From the NCBI GenBank assembly GCA_020736575.1, contig JAGPYM010000017.1, positions 62,001 through 126,000 on the forward strand: a DNA stretch of 64,000 nucleotides. The letters are read 5' to 3'. The notes beneath the pieces were generated by a model. That model saw nothing but the letters and a program-made list of their open reading frames with translations, was not told the DNA's origin and searched no databases. Positions 41,926-52,980 of the stretch are shown in pieces; the stretch's first letter is position 1, and each line of letters opens with the position of its first letter. Position numbers and translations under genes: made by a program. This DNA is from Thelonectria olida. Lineage: Eukaryota > Ascomycota > Sordariomycetes > Hypocreales > Nectriaceae.

Positions 41926-44900
41926 CAGAGACTTGATTGCGAAGAGTACGTGCCCTTGTTGCAACGGCCTCCCCTAGGGACGACTACTACTGTCAATTGC
42001 AAGTCTCACTAAACACCTGGCTTTGACTTTCGCAGGAGGACCTCCGGTGGCTCGAGGTGATTGATGAGGTTGAAAACTGAAGCCCCGTTTGATCCACGAG
42101 AAATACGCCGAGTTTGGTCCATGTGGACATTCCCGTGCTCAGGCTAAGTTGAACCTCAGTCGGATAAGTTGTGAAGGAGTCCGTTATTCGGACATCCCCT
42201 GTGGGTTTTTGGTACTTGGAAACGCATATCCCGACTTCACGCAGGATCCGAGAGACGCAAGCAGAAGTTCCCCCGCGAGCCGCTGTTGTACTCATCCGAA
42301 GATGGCTTCAAGTTACAGGCCAACATCACAAGACGGCCCTACAAGCCTTTCGGAGTCCCCGCAAATTAATAGTTTTCGGTAATCAAGTAACCATATGGGA
42401 TGCCGCGCTTCATGGAGGCTCGCGTACGATGAGACAAGCCGAAAGTATCTTCCCAAGCAAGATTCTGGTATCGCCAGGCCTTGCACCTGGGCCTCGGATG
42501 TAACTCACAGCTTAACTCCCACCTACCTAACAATTTGTGCAAAATCTAATCTCACTGTCGGATAAGGCTACTGCTGCGCCATTGGATCGAAGATCATTTC
42601 GTACCTGATATGACTGGTTGCAGAACTCAGTCTCGCCGAGAGAAACCGTGCATAATGTTGCTCAAGAAAGGCAACAAGGGCAAACAATGCACCAAATTCC
42701 TGTCCCGAACCTCTCAAATTATGCTCTATTAACTCAGCCATCTTCTAAGCGAGAAGGCGTCTAGTTTAAAGTACCTAAGAAGGAACGGGGCCGATGAAAT
42801 ATGCCTCCCCGTCATTATCGTTTGTCATTTCCGAGCTGAACCAACTCCTTTGTGGGAAATTTGCTTTCCTGTTCTACTTTTAGTAAGTACTATGTAGGTA
42901 TGCGAAGGGTTTCTCAGCTCGATCCTAGAGGCTGAGCAGCTCCGAGTTCGAATTGCCGTTCCGAGACGAGAGGAGCTGAGCTGAAGGACAACAAACAACA
43001 TGAAGCAAGGTATAACAAGGTCCACGGAATGCTCTAAATTAGGAGATAAAACCACATCCAGAAGGGGCAAGGAGATTTGAGGCTTTAATTAGTAATTCCA
43101 GGCCTATTTTGGAGGAGACAAGCAGCAATGTTGGGGGCCTCATGGACCTGACAGTCCCTGACTGAGCCACGTCTTTGTATCCCGTAAGGCTGAGCCTAGA
43201 TACCTAACACAAAGATGAGGTTTAGGGGCCTTGTGTGACATGGACAAGTTCTAGAAGAGCTACTCAAAGTAGACATGCTGGACAAGCTACGCGAGAGTCG
43301 ATCGGCTTGATCTCGGTGCCGTGAGATTCAGATGATTTGGTTCAGATGAGGCGCATCGAGGGATTTAGTAGCGATTCATAATTGCGACTTCGTATTTTTG
43401 AGGCTATCAGAATACCGAGGAATGTGTCAGATTGCTTGGAATCGCTGTTGTGGACGACATCGTGTGAATTTGCAGATGCAGGAACTTGGGTGTGGTTGCA
43501 CCCGATTTGTGATGAGACTTGGTCAGAGGTACCTAGTGCAGGTGGACAGTGGAAATTTCTATATGAACACGGTCCTTGGATTTGGGCCGTGCGAATGCAG
43601 GTTCGAACACGTACCGTAATAAACGGCCAAGATGGGGTAAGCAAGTAATTAAGGTGCGCAACTCCGGATAACAGGTCATCCACCGCTTCAACACAGCCCT
43701 TCCCGTGCCTAATCTAATGACTTGGCAATGGACGAAATTTGTGCCACAATTTCTCCAAACATGAAAACAGAATCGATGAGAAATGAGGCGGCAAGTTGAT
43801 GACTGAGGCGAAGAGTCATTGACCGAGGCTGGGTTAGTTGCCTTGCAAAAATTCCCAGGCAACTATCAGTCTGGTGATGTTATGTACCATAGTCCCATAG
43901 GTGCGTTGGCTTGTTGGGGCCAACTCCTTTCGAAAAGACAAACAAACAACACAGGACTCGACGGTGGCAGTAAGCAGTGCAACCTGAAACCAACAAATCT
44001 TGTTAGTTGATGGGCCAATCAGGGAGGATTCGCCACCAAAAGGCTCAATTACACCAGCTTCCCACTGGCCGCTCAGTAGAAAGCCTGGTCACAATTGAGA
44101 CGATGGTATGAATCACAACCTTGAACCGATCCAAACATTTACGGTAATTATTGTGGAAATGTTGAATGAGCCTTTTGCATACCTGCAGTTTCAGCTTCTC
44201 TCTGCCCTATTGTTACTCCTCCGGCCGACTATCCCTTCAAATCGTATTGGATGGTGACTTTTCCCCCTGTCCTTTTTTCGTGGTGGCCGCCGTGAACCCG
44301 CAGTTGGCCTGAGACGCTAATGAGAAACACCATCAACTTGACAATTGTCCAATGGAATGTCAAATGGGCTGACGGATGCAATCTTCTTTTTTTATTTTCC
44401 TAATTTCTTAGATGGTGATCCTCCTCCCTCTCTCCAAAACTACTGCATGCGGCTTGCGTTTGAGAACTCTCGCCTGAGAACCACCTGGCAGGTGACCATG
44501 TTTGCTGGGGCAAGGCAGACACTCATACGACTCACGACGGTTGACGATGACGATGCGATTGTAATACTCCATGTTGCTGGATAGGCGGAGCAACAAAAAG
44601 GCAAACGATTGAAAATTTGCTCGAGAAGAAAAAAACTTCAATTTTGTTCGTGGGGAAAAATTAACCAAGCCGCCGGGGATGAGAGAACCGACAATTCTCG
44701 GAGCAAAACAAAGGCCACAGCCACACTGCCTAAAGCACACAAAGGTGAGGCTGGAGTACGAGGGTCATCAAAGACAAGGTCTCGGTCAAAAAGCGAAACC
44801 ATTTCGAAGCAGCTTTGGAATTTTGTGCTGATTGGCTTCGATCAAGCCACGATGTCTGCCACAGCCCGTTCACTTGCAGACATTGACCTGAAACGTTCAC

Positions 44901-45694
44901 GACACTCACCACGACGTCAGCCACGATAGATACATGTCTCGGCCACATTCTGGCAACTTTCCACATTAGTTACAATTCTTGGCTCAGCCCAGTCAGGCGT
45001 TGTGGCGAGGCAGATGCCCAATCGCTTCCCTTTATCGCCATGTCCATGCTGTCTCTCCCCCACAAACGGCCAGCAACCGGTTCTAGCAGTCTAGCTCCCG
45101 CCGCCCGCTCGCGCATCCGCGTAGTTGAACGACTGGGCGCCTATCGGTTTCGACATTTTAGAGCAATTCGGATGAGCAGGGTCTACCCCTTTTCGCAATG
45201 CCGTTTCTCTGTTTTGACTTGGTTCGCGGCACGCACTGTAAACGACTGCCATCCGTCTGTATGACGTGACGTCGTTGGTTCCGCGGTTCTGGTCTCCTCT
45301 CCATCTGGTCATACCCCAGGTCCCCGGCCCCCAAAGCTGGCGTGTCTCTAGCCTTTGGGTCGTGGCCGGGGTGTTGACTGTGGCTGCAATTTGACCATGG
45401 CGAACGCCGCGAACCCGGGACGGACGTGAGATCAGAGCAAAGAAATTGATGTGGTTGATCTTTTCGCCAAGGTCAAGGTGGCCCCTCGCTTTTGTGTGTA
45501 AGTCTAATGCTCCTTTGCGCACTCCTGTGTCGCTGGCGCCGCCATTGCCCAACGGCCCAAGCCACCCCGGCCTGTTGTCGCCTTGGGGCTGTCCCTTTTT
45601 TTTTTTACACTTCGCGACACATTTGAGAGAGTCCGTAAATTATGGATACGTATAGAAGGTACAGTAGGTGTTGACTTTTGTGACGGACCCCAAA

Positions 45695-45704
45695 GGATAT
45701 AAAG
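45695..45704 (+). promoter_or_regulatory. TATA box upstream of the small Ser-rich gene
   Basis: GGATATAAAG lies about 255 bases before the ATG at 45956. Downstream is an A/C-rich leader typical of highly expressed fungal genes. Confidence 0.45.
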
Positions 45705-45955
45705 CTCTCGAGTATCCGATCGATATGATTCTAGCTTGTATTCAGATCCATCGCATCAGATCAAACCATCTTGAAAACCCCTAAGCTTCTTCACATCATC
45801 AAGCACTATTGCTGTGTCTAAGGAACCAACTTGAGCAACTCACCAACCAACAACTACTACCTACTACCACAACAACACAGCCAACGTTGGGTCTTGACAT
45901 CCTACCTCACTTTACAAATTGCTTTCAATCAACACCTCAAATACACTTTGTCAAA

Positions 45956-46198
45956 ATGTCGTCGTCCAGACAGACCTCTTCTAGTTCGTCTAGCAACACC
46001 TACAGCAACTACACGAGCGGCTCATCAACGTCGTCGACCAACCAGATTTACTCATCCAATCTAACCACTTGGGCCAACACTTCAAACCCGACAGAACAAT
46101 TCTACGCTGGCGGCGGAGCCACCTCAAGGGGAGCGTGGGAAACGGCCGCTTATGTGCAGGACTGGAGCCAAAGCTTCAACGCCGCCGGAAACAAGTGA
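45956..46198 (+). CDS. Small Ser/Thr/Asn-rich protein, unknown function
   Basis: 80-residue protein in one exon. The first 35 residues are mostly Ser with Thr, Asn and Tyr; the second half is less biased (LTTWANTSNPTEQFYAGGGATSRGAWETAAYVQDWSQSF). There is no signal peptide, membrane segment or known domain. The ATG at 45956 (context tcaaaATGtcg) fits a fungal start; the frame stays open upstream to 45809, but that part looks like leader sequence. TATA box plus long A/C-rich leader suggest a regulated, strongly expressed gene. The composition alone could deceive, but the non-biased C-terminal half with Trp and Tyr argues that it is real. Confidence 0.65.
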   Translation: MSSSRQTSSSSSSNTYSNYTSGSSTSSTNQIYSSNLTTWANTSNPTEQFYAGGGATSRGAWETAAYVQDWSQSFNAAGNK

Positions 46199-46944
46199 TT
46201 GTTTCTTCCAAGCACGATTCTCCTTTTGCATCATCTTGTCTTTGGTTTACACACAGCACATGAATTGGGTGGGACAGGATCACTTACAAGGAGTTGGCGC
46301 ACAGCCACATATGTGGCTTGTGGCCCTTCGTGATGGCCATGTTTGTTGGAGTTTTGGATGGGGGATAGAAAAACAACGTAGACAGCCTTTGAGTTTTGTT
46401 TTTGAGTTCGTTCTTAATGTTCTGTACCATAGATGTTCCTCAATTTCCTTTTTTCCTAATCATTTTTCCAACTCATTAGAACTTTTGCTTCTCGTTCCTC
46501 CTTTCTTGGCCCTCGTGATTTCCCGGATGCCCGAGGCAGCAGCGACCAGTTGTCATCCACTGTGAGCTCCGCGCTCGGCGAAGCACCTCCCCTCCTCACA
46601 GCTCTTCCCACCTGCCTGCCTAGGCTCCCCATCTCAGCTCGTAATTATGCCTCCGTGCATTTGCATCGCATCCCTGTCATCCACAACCATCCAGCGCATC
46701 AAGCTCCAACATGAGTCATCTCACCAACAAGACAATTGCACGGCTAGTCCTTTGCTCGACCATCGCAACATCGATAACCCGTCCTTACCCAACATGCATG
46801 ATCAGCTGAATCCGAGGTACACAACGACAATAGCTCCGCATGCCCACCATGTAGTCGCATACTTTACTCTCCCACAACCGCCACATGAGAATTCTGGTCT
46901 TATTTCCACCATCCACCTGCGTCTAGGTATTACGCAACCACTTT
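46199..46944. other. Intergenic region before the NACHT-ankyrin gene
   Basis: About 750 nt holding the 3' UTR of the Ser-rich gene and the promoter of the next. A 113-codon frame at 46647-46988 overlaps the next start in another register and is not called. Confidence 0.5.
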
Positions 46945-49900
46945 ATGCTCCAGATGCCCAAATCCCAATCTCCTCTAGTGAGCGATGATGAAGATCTCGT
47001 CTTAATCGATAACGATCAGATCAGCAACTATAATGCGGACAACATACTCCCAGTGTCGCCCGATACCCTCGCTAAGCTTCGCGCGTGGTTGGATCCCACA
47101 AAGTACAATCTCGATAGTGGCGAGTATCGCAAACACCTTGCCTCGCGCATGGCCGGCACCGGAACCTGGCTCCCATCTCTCAAGAACTATCAACAGTGGC
47201 ACAACAGCTCAGAAGATGGCCTGCTTTGGATCAAGGGCATCCCGGGGTCTGGAAAGTCTGTCTTGGCCGCCTCGTTGGTCCAGAAACTGGCTGCGGAAGG
47301 CGTCCCAGTCCTTTTCTTCTTCTTCCGTCAGATTATCGACGCCAATCACCGCCCTGTCAATCTCCTCCGAGACTGGCTGGATCAAGTTCTCGTCTACAGT
47401 CCCCCTCTGCAAATAATTCTCAAAGGGTATGTGGAGAGCGGCCGATCGCTGGAGACAGTCTCTATTGAAGACCTCTGGGCCCATCTTCGCACCGCCTTGG
47501 CCCAAATACCATTGGTCTATTGTGTAGCCGACGCGCTGGACGAAATGGACCAAAGAAACGACGAATTTATTCGTTGTCTAGCTGACCTTGGTCATTGGCG
47601 TCCGTCTCAGGTCAAGGTCATGATAACTAGTCGTCCGGTTGCCACAGTTGAAGACCCGATGAGGCGGATCACTTATGGTGAAATACGCATGGATGAACGG
47701 TTCGTGGATGTCGATATCGCGACCTACGTTCGACATACTCTCGAGCGTTCTTCCATCTCGAAAGCTGACCGGGTTCTGATCAAGAAGGCTGTGCCAGGCC
47801 GGGCGAACGGGCTGTTTCTCTACGCCAAGTTGGCCATGGATTCTTTCTTGGAACCAGATGCTGACATCACGGCCACTCTCCACAAGCTACCTCTCGACCT
47901 CAACGACATGTATTCTAGCATCCTAAAGGAGCATGCAAGAAGGTCTGGAATCCCAGAATCCGACCAGCTTCGCATCCTTCAATGGGTTACCCACGCCATT
48001 CGCCCCCTTCGACTCCTCGAGCTTGCCGACCTGATCAAAACAACTACCATCGATAAGAGCCAGCTCACACTCAAAGCCAACAAGGATTTAGTTCGAGCGG
48101 CTTGCGGACCGCTTTTGGAGATTCTGCCTGATGAGACCATCAGTGTTGTCCATCATTCCTTGACCGAGTTTTTGCTCGGCACCACCAGATCGCAGAGCCC
48201 AGCTGGGTTTCCTATTCTTCAGCTCGAATCAACTCACTCCCAGCTGGCTATAGCTTGTTTAACATACTTGAGCCACGGCTGTCTTCAGATTGATGGTTAC
48301 ATGCCCAGAACACAGCCGGAGGATGCCATGGAGGCACAGAACTTGCAATTTCCATTCGTTTTATACGCGTGTACATACTGGCACCAGCACGCTGCGAGGT
48401 GCAACTGGCCCTCCGTCTCCGATCCACTCTTCACGCATATTGACAGATTTCTCTCTAATCGCGCTCTCAGATATCAATGGCTGGAACTTTTTTGGGAAGA
48501 TTGGATGGATAGTGAGAGTTCCAACTACGACGAGAGAACAGACCAGGCATCGGATTTGCACATTGCAGCGTGCTTTGGACTCGCAGAATACCTATCCATG
48601 GTGATAAAACGCGATGGCAGTGCCAACATCGAGGCAGAGGATGCCTCGGGGATAACACCATTGATGCGGGCCGTGTTTGGCGGTCATGCGTCCTGTGCTC
48701 GGGTCTTGCTCCAGGCCGGCGCAGTAGCCACTCTTGAAGCGTTGGCCGAGGCATCGAGGAGAGGTTGTTTGGAGTCGGTGGAGCTTTTTCTCGAGGCTGG
48801 TGTCAACCCCATGGATCTTATTTGGCCTTCTAAACGCCTCAGTGATGATACAGCAGTTTCTTGTGCATGCGAGCATGGAAACCTTGAATGTGTGGAAGCA
48901 TTCCTCCCGCACCTTTCGAGGAGTGACAAGCAGCTCGCTCTTCACTGGGCTGTGAGATACTCCCGCCCAGCTATTGTGGCACGGCTGCTTCAAGATCCCG
49001 ACGTCGACGCCAACGAAATTCATGAGGGGTTGCCACCGCTCATCAAGTCCGCCTTTGTCGGAGATACGGACTCTATGGAACACTTGATCAACGCTGGCGC
49101 CGATGCTTCTCTTCAAATCACAGCCGTCACCTACAAAAGTCAATACGAAAAGCGCTTTGAAGCGTCTTTCCCAGATTCCCTAACTCCGCTAGCCGCTTTC
49201 TGCTCCAAGCCTCCCGTTGACCCCCAACGCGGTTTGTCGCTTCTTGTTGGTGCAGGTGCTGATGTGAATGCGCGGGACCAGGACGGAATGACACCTCTCC
49301 AGCATGCAAAAAGCTTTGCAGTAATCGAGTGGCTTCTTGATGCAGGCGCGGATCCGAACTCGGAGACGGACCTGGGCGAGACAATGCTGCACTTTTGCAA
49401 GGATATGGACACACTCAAACTCTTGGTACAGGTGGAAGGAATCGATCTCAACAAGAGAAATCTTGCTGGTGATCCGCCTTTATTCTCCTTGGTGCGCAGA
49501 GCCTCGGATCTTGCACTGAAATTCCTCGAGTACGAGCCAGACGTGAAACTCAGGAATAACAAAGGAAATGGTCCTCTTCATGTTGCCTTGTTGGTCACTG
49601 ACTACCCGGAGACGACCCATTTGCTCCTCACAGCACTATTGAAAGCCGGTGCCGACCCGAATCTGAGAAATTCCGATGGCGAGACACCATTGCACATTTT
49701 TACCTCGCATAGAAACTATCGCTTCAGCAAAGGCTTGTTCGTTAAGGTTCTTCACATTTTTGTTCAGCACGGAGCCAACCTCAACGCTCGCGACTCTCAC
49801 GGCCGGACGCCGGTGTTCCGACTCGTCAGCCTCATCGCTTATTTTGACAGCATGAATCTTGCTGCCCATAAGCGGATTGATGCCTTCCGCAAGGCATCTG

Positions 49901-52900
49901 CCGACCTCACCATACCAGAATACAATGGAAGGACCTGCTTACATGAGGTTGCACTGCACTATCCAGCGACTTCTTATCGACAAACCACGAAATTGAGTAC
50001 TATTGTTCGATGTTTCAGCGAGTCTGGGCTCTCGCTTATGACAGTGGACCTCCATGGAAATACCCTTTTGCACGAACTGATTAAAGGCATCGATGGGATT
50101 AATTGCTTTCCCGACACTTGGGATATGCTGATCCAACTCGGTCTAGATCCTCATCAACCCAACAATGCCGGCGAAACGCCTCTCCATATCGCGTGTCATC
50201 GACGGCAGCTGCACTTCCTTTCAGATAGCTTGCTCCAAGACAGCTCCAACTTGATTAACTTGCCCGATCTCAGAGGACTTCGGCCCATTCATCATGCTGC
50301 CTCGGCTTCTGAGCCTTTCGTGGAGCGCCTACTTCTAGCCGGGGCCGACCCGTTTGTCCTGACGGTTGAGCAAAAGAATGTTTTGCACATTGCCGCCAGG
50401 TGCAGGAGAAGCGACAACCTAAGACAGCTCCTTTCTTGGATGTATAAGTTGGACTCAAAACGCACCAGAATCTCCGTTAACCAGAAGGATGCGAGCGAGT
50501 ACACACCTCTCCACTACGCTTGTCGGTCCTCAATGCCGGAATCTGTTCGTCTACTGCTCGAATTCGGTGCTGAGGTTGAGCCATACTATACTCACAAATC
50601 ACAAGAGCACCGCCAAGAACCATGGTTCCCTCCAATTCTCCAATGTGTATTTTCACACCAGGAGCAACAACTTTGGAAGGTACCGCAACAGAACGACGGT
50701 ATCCTGGTTGCACCTGGAGTGTTTATGGACCCCCGTATTCCATGGAGTCCACCGCAAACGGCCTCGGCTCGTTTAGCTCCCCTAAAATTCGACCTACACA
50801 CTCATGCACCGCGATATGAAGAGATCATGCAAATGCTGCTTCATGCCCAAGAGAATCAACAGGTGGCAGATTGTCAGTGGTCGAAACAAGTAATCATAGA
50901 TGCAATGGAATACGCAGCTCAAAATGGGAATGACTACGCCACTGAGCTTGTGTGCCAACTCTACGAGAGGACTTCTGGGCCAAGGCCCCTGTCCCTTTCC
51001 GTTTTGATGAGCAAGGCTCGTCGGCAAGCTGAGAAACAGTTACTTTGCGAACCAAGTCGTGTTAAAAAAGGCGAAGCAAACAGGGATCTTGTTGAGAGGT
51101 GCCTCATCGACCACCAATATTCCGCCATCTTAGAAATATACAAGGCAGGGGCTGATTTCAAGCTGAGTGGAAATCACGATCGGCCGATTCTTTCCGAGTT
51201 TGCGCAGAACGGCTTTGCTCAGCTGTTGGACGAATGCTCTTCTCCCGACGATGTTGCGCTCGTTGGTGATGGGAAGGAATTCGGTGAATACATTTATGAC
51301 TTTACCGAGCCAAAGTCGTTGTTGGCCGCGGCTTGCAAAACCACGTTCCCAAACATGGCCGTGTTACGAGTCTTGGTCGAGAAAAAGAATGCCAACTACA
51401 AAAACGGTGGACTCCATGTCCTCGCCATGAGGCGGGCTTGGTGGCAAGCAGCCCAAGGAATCCCATATTTAGTCTCCAAAGGCGCGGACCTCGAAAGTCA
51501 GAACGGAGCAGGGTTAACGCCCTTGCATGTGGCTTTGAATGCAAAGTCCAGAGGCGCTGTCGAAGCTCTCCTTGCTCTTGGTGCTAATGCCAATGCAGTT
51601 GACAAGTTGCACGAGAGCTGTCTTACTAAAGCCCGATTCGATGAGGACTTGACCAAGCTCTTAATCAGCCATGGGGCCAAAGTTGACCGAGAGACTTTGA
51701 ATGCAGCTATACGTACGTCTGGGCAAAGCACAATCTTGGAAGCCCTCTTGTCGGCAGATGGGGCTTCTACGCTCGTCCAACCTATGAATCGAAAACTGGA
51801 AGACGTGGCTCGGCTAGATCCATCCTCGAAAGAAGCCATAGAGATGAGACGGTGCCCAGTGTTGTTTTGGGTATCTGATTCCGGAGTATCGGCTACTCAA
51901 TACATGGAGGCTCTGCTCAAGGCCGGTGCCAGTCCGCATGAGACATGGCTAGATTCTGGCGATGCGGTCATGCAGCCATCGAATGACTCGCCCCCTGTTA
52001 TTGCTGGTCGAGTCTGGCATCAGGATGGCTCAGCTGAACTCAAGGAGAAGACAGTGGCTCACGAGCTCTTAAGCAGGAATGCGCCTTTTGAGCCGATTCT
52101 TGAATGGAAAGCGCTTGAGTTGGAAAGGCGAGACGGTGCTGGGAGAACCCTTTTTCTCGCCTCCAGTCACATCGCGTCATGGGGACGGTGGGATTCCAAC
52201 GTGGAACGCATAGCTTCTATATCTCTCCTCAATCTCGGCGCTGACCCATCCGCGGTCGACAATTGTGGCAGGAATGCTCTTCACCATCTTCTGGGAAGTG
52301 ATATGCCTGTGGAAGTTAAACATGCCACGATGTTGCACATGGGGCGTTTCGTCGCAGACCTTATCAACAAGGCCGACACCTTTGGGTTCTACCCTCTTCA
52401 TTATGGTCTGGCGTACCTACTACAGCCAGCTGAGTGGTCTACGCATTTAGAGAAGCCCGCTGCCGAGTTGATCGACTATATCCTGTCTCAAGGTGCGGAT
52501 ACTACAATTATGGACCCGTGCGACAATAGCCTGCTTCACTATCTAGCTTGCGGGCTTGCTCAGCACACGAAAGCCAGTAGGGTAATTGTGAGCCGCGTCT
52601 TTGCTCAGCTAGCGAGATCTGGTCAAGACGTCAATGCACGGAACAAGGCTGCGTGGACACCTATGCATTGTCTCATGGCCTACAGCAACTGGCGGTGGTC
52701 TTGCGAAGACACAATTTTGCGCCGTGTATTTGACAGTATATTTGACATGTTGGACGAGTTGGGAGTGGACTGGCAGGCAAAAGACGACATGGGAAGAACC
52801 GTGTTGCATCTAGCAGGGCAAATGAGTTCGAAGCTGTTCAAGAAGCTGATGGAGCGGGGGCTTGATCCATGGCTGGAGGATGCAGAGGGCCGGACCAGCT

Positions 52901-52980
52901 TGGATATGGCGGCAGTGTACGACAACCAAGGAGTGCTCAGCATGTTTGGAGACGGGGAGGACGAGGACGAGGAGGAATGA
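46945..52980 (+). CDS. NACHT-ankyrin repeat STAND protein (NLR-like), 2011 residues, intronless
   Basis: Large NTP-dependent switch protein of the fungal NLR-like group, members of which act in non-self recognition and cell-death signalling. The N-terminal 95 residues hold only a short linker (LRAWLDPTKYNLDSGEYRKHLASRMAGTGTWL), which typically precedes the NACHT domain, and no separate effector domain. Walker A GIPGSGKSVLA is near residues 97-107, and Walker B VYCVADALDEMD near 190. A winged-helix-like segment (LRILQWVTHAIRPLRLLELADLI) is near 340-365. From about 530 to the end there are many ankyrin repeats, recognisable by G-x-TPLH, LL-x-AGAD and similar motifs (e.g. SGITPLMRAVFGGHASCARVLLQAGA; DGETPLHIF; AGETPLHIACHRRQLHF; GAGLTPLHVALNAK). 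The C-terminus is acidic (DGEDEDEEE). A six-kilobase frame without introns or stops shows it is intact. What it senses is unknown. Confidence 0.93.
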   Translation: MLQMPKSQSPLVSDDEDLVLIDNDQISNYNADNILPVSPDTLAKLRAWLDPTKYNLDSGEYRKHLASRMAGTGTWLPSLKNYQQWHNSSEDGLLWIKGIPGSGKSVLAASLVQKLAAEGVPVLFFFFRQIIDANHRPVNLLRDWLDQVLVYSPPLQIILKGYVESGRSLETVSIEDLWAHLRTALAQIPLVYCVADALDEMDQRNDEFIRCLADLGHWRPSQVKVMITSRPVATVEDPMRRITYGEIRMDERFVDVDIATYVRHTLERSSISKADRVLIKKAVPGRANGLFLYAKLAMDSFLEPDADITATLHKLPLDLNDMYSSILKEHARRSGIPESDQLRILQWVTHAIRPLRLLELADLIKTTTIDKSQLTLKANKDLVRAACGPLLEILPDETISVVHHSLTEFLLGTTRSQSPAGFPILQLESTHSQLAIACLTYLSHGCLQIDGYMPRTQPEDAMEAQNLQFPFVLYACTYWHQHAARCNWPSVSDPLFTHIDRFLSNRALRYQWLELFWEDWMDSESSNYDERTDQASDLHIAACFGLAEYLSMVIKRDGSANIEAEDASGITPLMRAVFGGHASCARVLLQAGAVATLEALAEASRRGCLESVELFLEAGVNPMDLIWPSKRLSDDTAVSCACEHGNLECVEAFLPHLSRSDKQLALHWAVRYSRPAIVARLLQDPDVDANEIHEGLPPLIKSAFVGDTDSMEHLINAGADASLQITAVTYKSQYEKRFEASFPDSLTPLAAFCSKPPVDPQRGLSLLVGAGADVNARDQDGMTPLQHAKSFAVIEWLLDAGADPNSETDLGETMLHFCKDMDTLKLLVQVEGIDLNKRNLAGDPPLFSLVRRASDLALKFLEYEPDVKLRNNKGNGPLHVALLVTDYPETTHLLLTALLKAGADPNLRNSDGETPLHIFTSHRNYRFSKGLFVKVLHIFVQHGANLNARDSHGRTPVFRLVSLIAYFDSMNLAAHKRIDAFRKASADLTIPEYNGRTCLHEVALHYPATSYRQTTKLSTIVRCFSESGLSLMTVDLHGNTLLHELIKGIDGINCFPDTWDMLIQLGLDPHQPNNAGETPLHIACHRRQLHFLSDSLLQDSSNLINLPDLRGLRPIHHAASASEPFVERLLLAGADPFVLTVEQKNVLHIAARCRRSDNLRQLLSWMYKLDSKRTRISVNQKDASEYTPLHYACRSSMPESVRLLLEFGAEVEPYYTHKSQEHRQEPWFPPILQCVFSHQEQQLWKVPQQNDGILVAPGVFMDPRIPWSPPQTASARLAPLKFDLHTHAPRYEEIMQMLLHAQENQQVADCQWSKQVIIDAMEYAAQNGNDYATELVCQLYERTSGPRPLSLSVLMSKARRQAEKQLLCEPSRVKKGEANRDLVERCLIDHQYSAILEIYKAGADFKLSGNHDRPILSEFAQNGFAQLLDECSSPDDVALVGDGKEFGEYIYDFTEPKSLLAAACKTTFPNMAVLRVLVEKKNANYKNGGLHVLAMRRAWWQAAQGIPYLVSKGADLESQNGAGLTPLHVALNAKSRGAVEALLALGANANAVDKLHESCLTKARFDEDLTKLLISHGAKVDRETLNAAIRTSGQSTILEALLSADGASTLVQPMNRKLEDVARLDPSSKEAIEMRRCPVLFWVSDSGVSATQYMEALLKAGASPHETWLDSGDAVMQPSNDSPPVIAGRVWHQDGSAELKEKTVAHELLSRNAPFEPILEWKALELERRDGAGRTLFLASSHIASWGRWDSNVERIASISLLNLGADPSAVDNCGRNALHHLLGSDMPVEVKHATMLHMGRFVADLINKADTFGFYPLHYGLAYLLQPAEWSTHLEKPAAELIDYILSQGADTTIMDPCDNSLLHYLACGLAQHTKASRVIVSRVFAQLARSGQDVNARNKAAWTPMHCLMAYSNWRWSCEDTILRRVFDSIFDMLDELGVDWQAKDDMGRTVLHLAGQMSSKLFKKLMERGLDPWLEDAEGRTSLDMAAVYDNQGVLSMFGDGEDEDEEE

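Larger units (their letters stand above)
41659..45955. other. Gene-poor stretch, 4.3 kb
   Basis: After the tandem repeat at 41700-41925 I see no gene. Open frames are under about 155 codons and overlap on both strands. The last 300 bases contain the TATA-type promoter and a leader with CAACA/ACCAAC-rich sequence for the Ser-rich protein gene. Confidence 0.5.

Noticed and set aside
42925..42985. tRNA-like phrase (gagttcgaattgc)
   Set aside because: No matching acceptor, D or anticodon stems can be drawn around it.
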